DNA of 64,000 nt from Engraulis encrasicolus (Eukaryota > Chordata > Actinopteri > Clupeiformes > Engraulidae), in contig NC_085876.1 in NCBI RefSeq assembly GCF_034702125.1, forward strand, positions 15,282,753-15,346,752, given 5' to 3'. The position numbers were made by a program, and so were the translations under genes. Below the pieces are notes generated by a model, which worked only from the letters and a program-made list of their open reading frames with translations, was not told the DNA's origin and searched no databases. Positions 28,535 to 39,470 of the stretch are shown here, piece by piece; the first letter of the stretch is position 1, and the number at the start of each line of letters is the position of its first letter.

Positions 28535-28707
28535 TATATATATATATAAATAAGGGGTGGATCGGGAGTTACATTTATATATATATATATATATAAATAA
28601 GGGGTGGATCGGGAAACGACCCTGGCCGGACTCGTACCGGGGTCCCTGTGGGTGGGTATGCAAGCCCAAATGCGGGGGGCTTAGCGCGCTGCGCCACAGC
28701 ACCCCTG
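28535..28707 (-). mobile_element. tRNA-derived SINE (type 1), 13-bp target duplication
   Basis: On the minus strand the head reads gtggcgcagcgcgctaagcc (box A-like) and later ccggtacgagtccggcc (box B-like). The tail is (TA)n and contains a local duplication of aataaggggtggatcggg. The target duplication aaaagttacattt occurs at 26910-26922 and 28708-28720, so the Tc1 element lies within this SINE insertion. Confidence 0.85.
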
Positions 28708-28720
28708 AAAAGTTACATTT

Positions 28721-29139
28721 TATGGCCCTTTAAAACTGAAAAGGCAACGTGCAAACGAGCGAGGAGACATAAATAATGCAAATGTGAAGAGCGTGTGAGG
28801 CGTAGCAAGTTCAGTGCAGCCAGGGGCGCAGGACAGTTTGTTTTGTGAGTGTGGAGGTAGGGTTAGTCTGCGTCTGTCTTGCAGTTGCATATGTCTTTAC
28901 AGCACCTTTTAATCCAATCCACCACTCATCCTAGCTAAACCATCCTGATATCTCAGCCAGATACAGTATCTCCCAAATGCCACCAATTCCCCATTGAAAT
29001 GAGATTCTCGCTAAAAAAAGATGTCACAAAACCATATCTAAATGTGACAGACACGGACTAATCAGGAAAGAAAATAAAAATAAATCAGAGCTTCCAAATC
29101 GCATAGTAATTAAGTTAGTAAGTACAGTATTTATTTTTT
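28721..29139. other. Non-coding, nothing recognised
   Basis: No supported exon or element. Confidence 0.45.
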
Positions 29140-29290
29140 GGAAAAAGGTTCGCACACTCCTTTGAAGTTATTTTTTTCTTCTTTTTATTCATTCATTCAA
29201 TGGCAATGACGTTTCGACCTCTCTGTCTTCCTCAGATTCACTGCAAGAAAAAAATCCAAAGGAGTGTGCGAACCTTTTTTCAAAAAATAC
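29140..29290. repeat. Fold-back element with hammerhead-like motif A
   Basis: Arms ggttcgcacactcctttg (about 29148) and caaaggagtgtgcgaacc (about 29258) are exact complements. Between them, on the minus strand at 29198-29245, lies CTGAGGA-A, stem GAC/GTC, GAAA, CGTC, then ATT pairing with AAT before the core. The stem continues CATTG with CAGTG after a 2-base bulge. Confidence 0.7.
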
Positions 29291-30024
29291 ATAATCTTTT
29301 TGTTCAGCACCAGGGATTGTGCACAAGTAACTCTCTACTAGTAAGTACAGTATGCCCTTTATTATCCCACAGTGGAGAAATTCATGTGTGGCAGCAGTAT
29401 CACGCATACAACATACGACATACAGTACAGTACAAACACAGAACCAGACAGTTAGAATGTAAGGGAGATATAAATTAGAAATGTTATTAAAAAATAGAGG
29501 TGTTTCTAACTGTCTAAATAAATGCTTGCTATATTTATCTCAATACAGCCAGGGCCGTAACCAGACATTTTCAAATACCGAGGTCAAATACTGCGTGCTG
29601 TGTATACTGTACATTTAGAATGCTTCAAATACTTCAGTCAAGCTCCTAAGTTTGTTTTCATTAGTCACAGCTTTGGGGATGAATGGGGGTGTTGTATACA
29701 GACGGAATGTATCATTGTTGATCATACATCAATTTTCATCATAGATACATTTTACATTGCTGAAAAAAACTACAGAGGACATGACCTCTGTGTCCTCAAT
29801 GGAAGTGACGGCTATGTATACAGCTACAGCTACATGATTATGCAGCTGGCTTTGCCTCCATCATCCACCTGCTATGCTATGCTGCAGTCGCACATTCTTC
29901 GATCCCCACCTCCACCACCGCAGCAGCATCTCCGGAGAGACACACTGTGGAGTTGTTATTCAAGACACTGCAGAAGGCTACTGTGCAGAAGACCCAAGAG
30001 AGGCTGACAAAGCCAAAACCAGGG
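29291..30024. other. Non-coding, nothing recognised
   Basis: A 135-codon open frame (29600-30007) has no domain, splice or codon signature and ends in a Pro/Gln-rich, Arg/Cys-rich stretch. It is not called as a gene. Confidence 0.4.
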
Positions 30025-30690
30025 AGTGTTGTTGAGATGCCTTGTTGTCTCCTCCCTGACTGTGCAGGAAACATCCTGGGCAAGACAACCCTGCATCTCT
30101 GTTTCTGACACAATCACTACAGCAAAAAAAATAAATCAATTTGATGGAGACATGCACGCCGCATGTGGGATTTCCTGTTGGGTCTACCTAAGTTAAAAGT
30201 ATCTCTGTGCTAGTGTCCGTACTGTGAAAAGACTAAAAAAATACAGTCACTATGCCAGGTTGCAGTTCAGGATGTATTGTGGAGATGCCTTGTCTCATCA
30301 TCCATGCCTGACTGTGCAGGAAAAACATCCTGGGCTCCCCTGCCTCGTGATCACTACAGCAACATACACCAGCAATTTGATGGGGACCAGTGTTGCCAGA
30401 TGGAAAATGCTGTATTATCGTACCAAAACCTCAAAATTATCGTTTTAAGGGGCTTTTTGGGAGGAAATTATCGCACAAGACCCAAATTGTTGATTCAAGG
30501 CATCTAAATTAACTGAATGACAACTGAAATTATCGTACATCATGTTTTTTTGATCATACAGAGGACAAAATGGACAAAATTATGGTACAAATACAATAAT
30601 TATCGTACATCTGGCAACACTGATGGGGACATGGATACTGCCTGTGGTGGGTCGCCAGATTTCCTGTTGGAGCTACCTCAATTTACCTAA
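30025..30690 (+). repeat. Segmental duplication, second copy split by a MITE
   Basis: Unit 1 (about 30030-30190) and unit 2 (about 30285-30387 continuing at 30623-30690) share gagatgccttgt, ctgactgtgcagg, aaacatcctgggc, tcactacagcaa, caatttgatgg and gatttcctgttgg in order. Unit 2 is interrupted by the element at 30388-30622. Confidence 0.8.
30388..30622. mobile_element. hAT-type MITE (cagtgttgccagatg ends)
   Basis: Ends cagtgttgccagatg and catctggcaacactg are exact complements. A perfect 8-bp duplication, atggggac, lies at 30380-30387 and 30623-30630. The interior contains attatcgtac words in both orientations. Confidence 0.92.
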
Positions 30691-31159
30691 TTTTTTGTAC
30701 AGCAAATGTTTGCAGACAGTGTTAATACGACACTTACAGGTTCAAATTTATGTTTTGTCACTCTCTCTGAGTGTGGAATTTGTAATGAAAAATGTACTGT
30801 GTGCTTAAGGTCTAGTGTAGTACTGCTGTGCAAACTACAGTATGAAAAGGCTCCTGAGGCCCAGACAGGTCTGCCGACAGACAAAACGACAATTTTCCAG
30901 GGCCCCCTACCCAGGCTCCGTCCTCGCAGTGACGTAACACCTTCGGCTCAGCTACACACGCTCAAGAAAATTGCTTGTTCAGGTAGGCTACAATCGGGTT
31001 CCCCCTGGAGCGGGAACTCCACCCCCTTTGTTGGGAACCAATCAACTTTGAGCATCATCAACAGTTCTGGTTAGCGGCGTGTTCAAGGCAGTAGACGGTC
31101 TATTGGGAATTATAAATGTTTGGTTTAAACTTTGGTTCAGCCTGTTCTGCCCTCGACCA
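30691..31159. other. Non-coding, nothing recognised
   Basis: A 122-codon frame at 30706-31074 has no recognisable domain. A short hairpin-like gttccccctggagcgggaactcc lies at about 30999. Confidence 0.4.
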
Positions 31160-31267
31160 GTAGCAAACCAAGGGAGGTGGGTCAACCATGCCGTTTGAGA
31201 ATGTTAGTTGTTATGCTCTTGGTCAGACCAAGTCTCGAAGAGATTTGAAAGTCATGATAATCAGGCT
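31160..31267 (-). mobile_element. MITE with 9-bp duplication family, partial copy 3
   Basis: Contains tcttggtcagaccaagtctc, gagatttgaaagtc and gataatcaggcta, the complement of the left half of copies 1 and 2. The other end is missing. Confidence 0.7.
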
Positions 31268-31894
31268 AAGGGCACCCCAGATTTGGTCACAGAGCCAGCT
31301 TGTGAATCAGGATGTGCACAATAAAAAATGTGACGCCCCTAGTGCTGATAAGGTGCCTTTTCTCATCTACGATTGTGGTGGCAGTGTCGTTGCCCTTTCA
31401 TGTAGATGGGATCGCCAGTGACTCCATTCACTATTCGCTGAAAATGCTTGATAACATCATAACAACATTGCAATGAAATTACAGAGATTCTTAAGTAAGA
31501 GATAAAGACGTGGTCATTACCATTCTGATGTAGTAATATCAGTTGTAATTCCACACTCAGAGTGTGACCAAACAGCCTACACTGTAGAACGAGTGTTACC
31601 TCAATTTGACCCTCTGAGTGTTGTATTAATGTAGCACTGCAAACATTTGCAGCAGAATAAAACCAGATATTAGTCTGGAATTTAACACCGATTCCAGAGA
31701 TTTTGTTATCCTACTCTCTAAAATAAATGAAGAATGGGTACTGCTCTGTGCACCCTTGCTCTGTTTCTAACATGATCATCGTCTGAATAAAAAACGATAA
31801 TTTGAGCTGGTCATTGTGAACATTGCATCTTGATTTTTGAATTTCTTAGCGGGTCAACAAGGTGAACATTGCATCTAGATTTCTGAATTTTGAG
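31268..31894. other. Non-coding, with a MITE relic
   Basis: Around 31560-31640 words like agtgttacctcaa and gagtgttgtattaatg resemble the acacagtaaaa family (see 50103). No gene. Confidence 0.4.
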
Positions 31895-32090
31895 CTGCTG
31901 GCCTCGGCTGTGGCTGTGGCTCAAACGGCTAAGGCATCGTACTAGTACGCCGGGGACACAGGTTTGATTCTGGCCTGAGGTCATTTCCCGATCCTCCCCC
32001 ATCTCACTCTTCCACTCATTTCCTGTTACACTCTCAAAACTGTCCTGTCTGAATAAAGGCTTAAATGGCCTAAAGACAAAGAATTTTAAA
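31895..32090 (+). mobile_element. tRNA-derived SINE (type 2)
   Basis: Box A-like tggctcaaacggctaaggc and box B-like aggtttgattctgg are followed by the shared body tcatttcc, ccatctcactcttcc, actgtcctgtctgaataaagg and a short tail. The same body occurs at 38640, 43690, 47404 and 56140. Confidence 0.8.
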
Positions 32091-32387
32091 TTGGCTCTTC
32101 CTTGCTGTGTCAACAACAGCACCAATGGACTGTAAAGAGGAAACATTCCCTCTGGTCCAGTGTAGATGAGAAAGCCAGCCAAGCCAACCAGCCCAGGTGG
32201 GCTGAAGCCAAGGTTTCGATTAATAAAAGTATGACACATCAGATTCAGCAGCAGTCTCAGCTTGGCAGCTTGATATAGCCATTAGAAAACAGCCAGCAGG
32301 TGTTTTATGTTTCATAAAATCGATAACACCTAATTTCATTGACAACTAGCATATTACAGGTAACGACAGCTGTGAGTAATGCAGGCA

Positions 32388-32584
<197 letters not shown>

Positions 32585-32599
32585 CTTTGACCAATACAG

Positions 32600-32780
32600 G
32601 CAGAGGAAAAGCCAGACAGACAGACCGAGTCAAAGAGACAGACAGGGATAGACACAGAGGGTGAGAGAGACAGACAGGGATAGACACGGAGGGTGAGAGA
32701 GACAGACAGGGACAGACACAGAGAGTGAGAGAGACAGACCTAGATACAGAGGGAGAGAGATAGAGAGAGGAAGAGAAAAT
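32600..32780 (+). repeat. Imperfect gagagacagacaggga tandem repeat
   Basis: About five units of 30 bp (gacagacagggatagacac, ggagggtgagaga), derived from the adjoining (GA)n. Confidence 0.8.
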
Positions 32781-32786
32781 GACATA

Positions 32787-33024
32787 TGAAGAGTTCAGAT
32801 GCAAAACCCCCTAACTCCATTTCTGAAGACCTGCACTTCTATATTTTTAGAGAACCCTGTTGTTGGTTTGGTTTACATTCATGTACTTGATAATACATAT
32901 AAATAGTTATATTACATAAATAAAATAAAAAAATATGCAATTTTGATAGCTTTGTATTAAATAAAAATGAAATAAGATTATTTTCTGAAAAGGCACTTAG
33001 GGGGTTTTGCATCTGAACTCTTCA
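32787..33024 (-). mobile_element. MITE with perfect inverted ends, copy 2
   Basis: Same element as 26090-26322 in opposite orientation, with the same tgaagagttcagatgcaaaa ends. Flanked by ta on both sides. Confidence 0.85.
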
Positions 33025-33842
33025 TATGCTTAAAATGACTGACAAGGCTATTATTGTGTCTCTCTGTGTGGTTAGGGGCCCACATTATCATTTTTTTCTG
33101 ATGGGTTTTAATTGTCTGTCAAGGACCTAAAGAGATGCGTTCTTTCTGGGGGGAAAAAAAGAGAAAAAAAACCCAAATCTATTCCCAAATCGCAGTGCAG
33201 GCAAATCTGTTGCAGTGCATAAAGCCAACAACAAGATTTAATCACAAAATCGGGAGCTTTGATATTGCTTCTCCTTTGCGTCCATATTGGACTCGCGACC
33301 TTTGGTGCTCCAGTCGCAGCGGTTCATCAGCTGAAACACGACCGAGCGTAAAATAGAACGACGTGAGGAAGCATGAATTTATGCTCTTGGAGCAATATTT
33401 ATTATTTATTTATTTTTGTCTGCGGATAGTATTTGTGCACATAACAGGACGTGGTCCAAAACTTCCGTCCTCACATCAACTTAACAGTTGCCCCTTGAGA
33501 ATGTGTATGGCTTTACTCTCTCGACTAAGGAGATTATGACAGTCTGGCAAACATGTTCAAAAGCACAATGTTACATCATTGCGTAAAAAAATAAATGTGA
33601 ATACATTTCCTTGTCCAAACGCAAATCCCAAACTTTTAAACCAAAGGCAAACACTGCGAATGAAGCTGTTTTCAACCAAAAACAAACAGCATAGGGTTGG
33701 GATGTAACCAAAGTAGATAGACAAAGCGAGATGTGTCATAGCAGTTTGTGTAGCTTATGTGGGAGCAATGTGGGACTAAGTACCAGACTGCCATTACCGG
33801 TACTATAGAACTTCTTTTCTTAGTGTGAGGGGATATCAATAC
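33025..33842. other. Non-coding, nothing recognised
   Basis: No supported exon or repeat. Confidence 0.45.
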
Positions 33843-34005
33843 CCAGAGAAGTCAACAGGGGTAGGAGTGGGGACAAAGGGGTCAGTTGCCCTTAGCCCAG
33901 AGAGAGGAGGGGCCCAAATTTGGGTCCTCATGGTATGAATTGGGGAGTGGGGGGAGGCTTTCAGATGACTTTGTCCCGGGCCCAATCAGAGCTGTCAGCG
34001 GTACC
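33843..34005 (+). mobile_element. hAT MITE family A, copy 2
   Basis: Contains gacaaaggggtcagttgccc, ttcagatgactttgtcccgg and ends gctgtcagcggtacc. The ends are eroded and the target duplication cannot be read. Confidence 0.75.
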
Positions 34006-34411
34006 ATTCTATTTTTGACCTAACCACTGAAAAACAAAGCCGTTGCTTGGGTCACATGTAACTACTAAAACCATCCACCATTCCGGCATCTTCAATGGAG
34101 TTTGTCTTACTACCACCCAGTGCTCTTTGACAGACTTAATACACCACTGGAAATACAAACTTGAAATCTTTAGCACGCATCTAGGCAGACCAATCAAACA
34201 TATTGATCATGATTTGTGTACAAAAATGTACAATTTTCAAAATGGGCTTCAATAAGAGATAACATTTCACCCTAGACAGAGGAAATTATCAGCACTGTGC
34301 AAATAGCAAATTTGCAAATAGATTGGCCAAAATGATTGCTGGCAATTCTCTAAGGTACTGTAGCTCTCAACAGAAGTAGGCAACAGCATAGTGGTTGGAA
34401 CTCCCAGCCTT

Positions 34412-34716
34412 AACTCATTGATGCCTGAAGCATCTGCAGGAATGGGTGCTAAATGCCTAAGCCATTTTTGGGAAAAGATACTGTCAGCCTATAAAAACGT
34501 AAATATATTAGCCTCTGAAGCACATACAAACATGAGATGAGTTGCATTTAAACTCTAAGACACTCATCTTGCATTCCAATGTCTTAATTTAGCTCTAACA
34601 TGCCAACATCTTTAAACATATCTCAAATCTCATGAGCCTGAATTTTGCGTCATGCAGCTCCAGGCGCCAGGGCTAATGTTGCGCAACGCAACATTCAGCA
34701 TCAATGGGTAAAGCAG
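34412..34716 (+). mobile_element. TTAA MITE, cattgatgcc family, copy 1
   Basis: Left end ttaactcattgatgcctgaa; right end agcatcaatgggtaa (last tetranucleotide changed to gtaa). Related to 43084-43698 through gttgcatttaaactctaaga and ctcatgagcct words. Confidence 0.7.
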
Positions 34717-34733
34717 CCTTGTGCCATTGTGTC

Positions 34734-35145
34734 CCGTGTTCAGTCAATTTCAACATGCAGTTGTAATGCTCACACTACCCTGGACTTGACAGTACCTGAG
34801 ATTTGTTTTTCTTCTTCTTCAGCCGTTTCCAAGATCCTGGTCATTTTAATGGGGGCAGTGCTTTGTTTACATTTCAAAAAAATATTTGTATTTATTCCCA
34901 AAAACATCCAAAAGGTTATAAAACATCAGCAGACAACTAGCAAACAGCGGTATCTTTTGGAAAAATATTTGGAGTAGGCCTATGCTCATTTAAAAAAAAA
35001 ATGTAAACAAACGCTGCCCCCATTAGAATAGCTCATATCTCGGAAAGGGCTGAGCCGAAAAATGTGCCATCACCGGGTACTGACAAGTCAAGGGTAGCGT
35101 GAGCAATACAACAGCATATTGAAATTGACTGAACTGGTCCTTTAA
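34734..35145. mobile_element. Fold-back element with about 140-bp arms (TTAA family)
   Basis: The left arm begins gttcagtcaatttcaacatg and contains ctggacttgacagtacctg. The right arm carries the complements (gggtactgacaagtcaag, attgaaattgactgaac) and ends ggtcctttaa. The left TTAA end is not preserved. The AT-rich centre lies at 34880-34995. Confidence 0.8.
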
Positions 35146-35255
35146 GCTAATGTGGTGCCCCCAGGCCCCCACTAAACCTTACAGGCTCAACATTTCTGCT
35201 ATGTGGTGCCCCCACACCGGTCAAAAAGGGTTGGTGCCCGTGGGCACTGTTCCCC

Positions 35256-35495
35256 TTGCCTGATTATCATCGACTTTCAAATCCCTTCGAGACTTGGTCT
35301 GACCAAGAGCATAACAATTTCCCAAACAGCATGGTTGACCCACCTCCCTTAGTTTGCTAATGGCTGTTTGCGTCCTGGCAAAGTGGGAGGAATTTCCATT
35401 TTTTAGGGAGCTCAGAAACAATATTTGTATTGCTCTTGGCCTGACTAGAAGCAGTGCTGAAGGTGTTGCGTCACTAGGAGGGCACAGCCTGGCTA
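35256..35495. mobile_element. MITE with perfect 9-bp target duplication, copy 2
   Basis: Starts ttgcctgattatcatcgac and ends cacagcctggcta. ctgttcccc occurs at 35247-35255 and 35496-35504. The body is about 85% like copy 1 by eye. An overlapping 114-aa minus frame is repeat-encoded. Confidence 0.88.
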
Positions 35496-35684
35496 CTGTT
35501 CCCCTGCTGGCCCTTATGGATAATGCGGCCATGCGACTGTCCGTGTCACATTCTTCACTGGCCATCTTAATGAAAACAAAACCAAACCAAAAACCTATGA
35601 GAATGAGAGTAATACTGTATTAAAATGTCATCCTTGCTGTGTTTGTCAGCCTCATGAGGAGGGTATATATGTACTGTTTAGTTA

Positions 35685-35885
35685 TCAAGGCCAAGGATAT
35701 GAATACTTTTTTGTAGACTACCTGACGAGTTTTGGCTACTCTGCCTCTGCATCCCTTTATCAAGTGTCACCATCAACCATCACAGACTGTCACACTAACA
35801 TCACATGACAACCCTGATGAAGGATGCAGGAACAACATAGCCGAAACTTCTCAGCTGCAATAGTATTTACCTTTCTTGGCCTTGA
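35685..35885. repeat. Fold-back element with two opposed hammerhead-like motifs
   Basis: Arms ggccaaggatatgaatactt and its degenerate complement near 35860-35885. On + at 35814-35850: CTGATGA-A, GGATG...CATAGCC, GAAAC. On - at about 35764-35728: a related TTGATAA-A, GGGATGC...GTAGCC, AAAAC. Both are degenerate relative to the other loci. Confidence 0.55.
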
Positions 35886-36244
35886 AAACGGAACACAACA
35901 GTACACCAATTATTATTAGACAGCCTGCCTGACTAATCCTTTTAGTTTGTTTAGGTGGCAGAAATGTTTCAAGGGTTGCCCCCCAAGGTCAAATTACTTC
36001 ATTCAGTAAATACTGCTCTATGTAGGAATCAAAACAATGTAATTCACACCCTACCACATGTAGTGCGCCATATACCGTATACTGAATGGGTGAACATTTG
36101 AAATATAGCCATGGTCTTATCCTCAACAACAAAGCTAGCTTTGCATGTATCCATTACACCATGAAAGAAAAGTGAAAGCGAAACTCCAACTCCCATTGTC
36201 ATTGTGACAACACTCCACAGCACACAAGTGTTCACTGCACACAA
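35886..36244. other. Non-coding, nothing recognised
   Basis: No supported feature. Confidence 0.45.
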
Positions 36245-36470
36245 ATAAATTGCATTTATGCCTCACCCGTGCAAAGGGGCAGCCCCCAATGGCGTTCGAA
36301 AAGGTGAAGTGCGGTGGGACGGTACCATGCTCAGGGTACCTCACTCATGAAGAAGGATGGGGGAGAGCACTGGTTAATTACTCCCCCCACCAAGCTGGTG
36401 GGTGGGAGTCGAACCAGCAACCTTTGTGCAACAAGTCTGGCGCCCTAATCGCTTACCCATGACTGCCTGT
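36245..36470 (-). mobile_element. tRNA-derived SINE (type 3), minus orientation
   Basis: Shares, in reverse, tgggtaagcg, ggttgctggttcgactccc, gggggagtaattaaccagtg, ctctcccccatcc and gcacgggtgaggcataaatg with 61168-61375. The tRNA-like head is at the right end. Confidence 0.8.
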
Positions 36471-36843
36471 GATATGATCTTAAGATAACTTTAAAAGACC
36501 CTGGTGAATTTGAATGTATAAAAGAGGTTTGCGTGCTGATGGGCGCCCAAATGCGTAAAACAGATATGTGTGCTTTACTTTGTATTAGCTTCAGTGAAGT
36601 TTAAACCTTTGTTTAGCCCTCAAGGGAAAAATGTGTTTTGCCACGGCACAGAAGTGGACGAGAGCACACAACAAACATGACTCAAGCCATGTGAGGACAC
36701 AAGACAAACGTAGCATGAACAATAGGGCCCGAAAAAATGGTCTGTTTGTTTGCTTGAGAAGACTGTTGGAGTGTGGATAATGCCTCTTTGTGTACTGCCA
36801 GATGCAACTGTATCTCACTTGAAACTTTCCATACAGTAGTTCC
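36471..36843. other. Non-coding, nothing recognised
   Basis: No supported feature. Confidence 0.45.
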
Positions 36844-37213
36844 TTAAAGGGACACTGTGCAGGAAATGGTCAAAAAAGGTACTGCAACTATGCTGCTCAT
36901 TGAAACTGGGTTGCCTATTGCCAAATTTGATATTTTTCATGAAAGTTTACTACGTAATAGGCTAATATTTTCTAGTATGGCCAAAATACCGTCATTTTTG
37001 CAGCTAAAAATGGCTATTTCTCGAAATTCAAAATGACGGACCATGGAGAGGATCCCCCTTTTCATGTAAGAAAAGTGCAATTTTTTTCCTGTCATAATAA
37101 ATTCTTAGAATTTGATGGTGCGCGTAAGTATTCATGAAAAAGGAAACATTAGTGAATGGGTAACATGAATTCTGGAAATAAACAACTAAAAATCTCACAC
37201 AGTGGACCTTTAA
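36844..37213. mobile_element. TTAA MITE (piggyBac-like)
   Basis: Left end ttaaagggacactgtgcag; right end cacacagtggacctttaa. TTAA is on both sides. The interior matches the fragment at 15205-15372. Confidence 0.8.
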
Positions 37214-37384
37214 AGGTTGTGGGCTTTACACTGCTTTTTGCACAAATGCAGAGAGATGTATTTTCTGAACTGCAGTTTCTATTCTGTACTCGTGTCTTTT
37301 GACACTGAGCATTTCAATGTTGGTTAACTCTATGTGTGGGCAACGTCATTGCTATTGTTTTATGAATGTATATACGTAGTGTAT

Positions 37385-37549
37385 GGAGGGAGCCAAACGG
37401 TGGGGACAAACAGAGCAGTTGTCCAAGGCCCAGGGAGAGAATAGACCCAGAATTTGTTACTCCAGAATTTGGTATTACATTGTATGTATTGGTGGAGAGC
37501 CCTTCCAAACGACTTTGTCCCAGGTCCATCCAAAGTGGTCAGTGGCCCT
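37385..37549 (+). mobile_element. hAT MITE family A, copy 3
   Basis: Perfect 8-bp duplication tagtgtat at 37377-37384 and 37550-37557. Internal gcagttgtccaaggcccagg and gactttgtcccagg. The ends are diverged (ggagggagccaaa, gtcagtggccct). Confidence 0.88.
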
Positions 37550-37634
37550 TAGTGTATTGGCTGGTTTGTAAATGTATAATTTGGAAATGATTGTCGACCC
37601 CTGCAATGGGAGAGGGTCATGTGGTCACAAAGTT

Positions 37635-37735
<101 letters not shown>

Positions 37736-37810
37736 CTGTGTCTGTGTCAGTGTCAGTGTACGTGAGTGTGAGTGTGAGCATATGTGTGTGCGCGCATGTG
37801 TGTGTGTGTG

Positions 37811-38639
37811 TTTGCTTCTTTGCCACATCTCAGGAAGGATCCGCTTAGCCAGAAATGTCACTTGGTTGACTAGATTTTTTATTAAGGACGGAGGAATAAA
37901 TGTCAGGTTGAAGCTGACTTTTCTCCTTTCTATTACGCTATATAAACATTGGTCTTACTCCCAGGACAAAACTTGGATGTGCAGGCTTTACTCAGTTGGG
38001 GTAAGGCAATACACGTACATGCACTTTTGTCTGTGAACGCCAGTCTACATAAGGCATTGTGTTCTGTATGCTCTGTTCCTACTGTTGTCTGCGATTACCT
38101 AGACGAGCACAAACATTTCACAAGATGATGAACAGAGTCCACAGAACAAACCACCCACCATACAGTCTGCTTGCTCGAATTGCTGCAAGGGATTTCTTCA
38201 TACTTGAAAAGAAAGTAGGATCTGACCCTGCCTGACACCAAAATGCATTTGCACCGCATTGCACCAGCAACTGGAATAAGTCATGAAGACGAGAAAGATG
38301 TTTTTATATATATTTTGTTTGTTACAGATTTTGTGATTCATTATACAGTATACTTGTCGCGTATGAGTCAACCAGACCTGACCGCCAGACATAAAAAGGG
38401 CACTAAAAGGTATACAGCATTTATTTTTCACAGCACTATGAATTATTTTTTTAATTTCTGTTTTAGCTATGTATGGGTTTATCCTGTTTTTCACTCAATT
38501 CAATTCAATTCAGTTTATTGGGACCATGTACAATTAAAACATCAATTATTCAATTTCATGCAATGTGCCAGATTTATCCTTAGACGTAGGCTAGTTTGCA
38601 TCTGTACTCCTGTGTTGTTATGTTCAATTAATGTCAGCT
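37811..38639. other. Non-coding, nothing recognised
   Basis: A 138-codon frame at 38243-38659 has no domain and crosses repeat-derived sequence (attcaattcaattcagttta). Confidence 0.4.
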
Positions 38640-38835
38640 GTAGGGGTTTAGCTCGCTAGGCTGATATTAAATATCATTATTTCGAGTTCGAGTCGAGTCC
38701 TGAGGTACTGTACTTTCCTGATCCTTACCCCAAACCCATCCACCCCCCCACCCATCTCTCCTCCACTCATCTCCTGTCACGCTCTCCAACTATCTGTCCT
38801 ATCCAAATAAAGGCATAAAAGCCCCCCAAAATTAT
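38640..38835 (+). mobile_element. tRNA-derived SINE (type 2)
   Basis: ggggtttagctcgctaggc (box A-like), gagttcgagtcgagtcc (box B-like), then ctcctccactcatctcctgt, ctgtcctatccaaataaagg and an A-rich tail. Confidence 0.8.
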
Positions 38836-38874
38836 ATAAGATGTCATTATTATTTCGGCTTACAAATGTTAGAA

Positions 38875-39210
38875 ATGCACAATAACAGACACGAGGCAAA
38901 GGAAGCAGTGCCATCGCCAAATGAAACATAGGCTATTTCTTAATACTTATTATTACTATTTAATAATTATTAAATAGCATTGTTATTATTAGTCTGACAG
39001 AGGCTAGGAAAGCACAATGACAAATGCGAGGAGGCGAGGGAGGCGAAGGAGGCTGAGCTTGGTAGCAGTGCCATCGCCAAATGAAACGATTATTAGGCTA
39101 TTTCTTAATACTTATTACTATTAAATAATTATTAAATAGCATAGTTATTATTAGTCTGGCAGAGGCTAGGAAAGCACAATGACAAATGCGAGGGAGGCGA
39201 AGGAGGCTGA
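38875..39210 (+). repeat. Tandem array, about 150-bp unit
   Basis: cagtgccatcgccaaatgaaac, ttcttaatacttatta, taataattattaaatagca, agtctgacagaggctagg and gcacaatgacaaatgcgag recur in order, starting at about 38909 and 39066. A partial unit precedes them. The array runs into a GC-richer segment at 39210-39390. Confidence 0.85.
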
Positions 39211-39389
39211 GCCTGGAGGCAGGGCCATCTGGACCCCCCTGCAGCATCCCTCTGTGGAGCGGACGGGCAGCACGTATGGATACACTCTACTCTGCTCACG
39301 TCAGACACTCCGAGATAGATACGCTGAGCTCAGCACTACGCAGCCCAGCCCGGAGAGGGAGGTAGACCCTTCTCCTTCTGCTCCCCCCC

Positions 39390-39467
<78 letters not shown>

Positions 39468-39470
39468 GAG
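39390..39470 (+). repeat. (GA)n microsatellite
   Basis: About 40 GA units with two GG interruptions. Confidence 0.95.

Noticed and set aside
29600..30007. 135-codon open frame on the + strand
   Set aside because: No domain, no codon bias, no splice context, and it runs up to duplicated repeat DNA.
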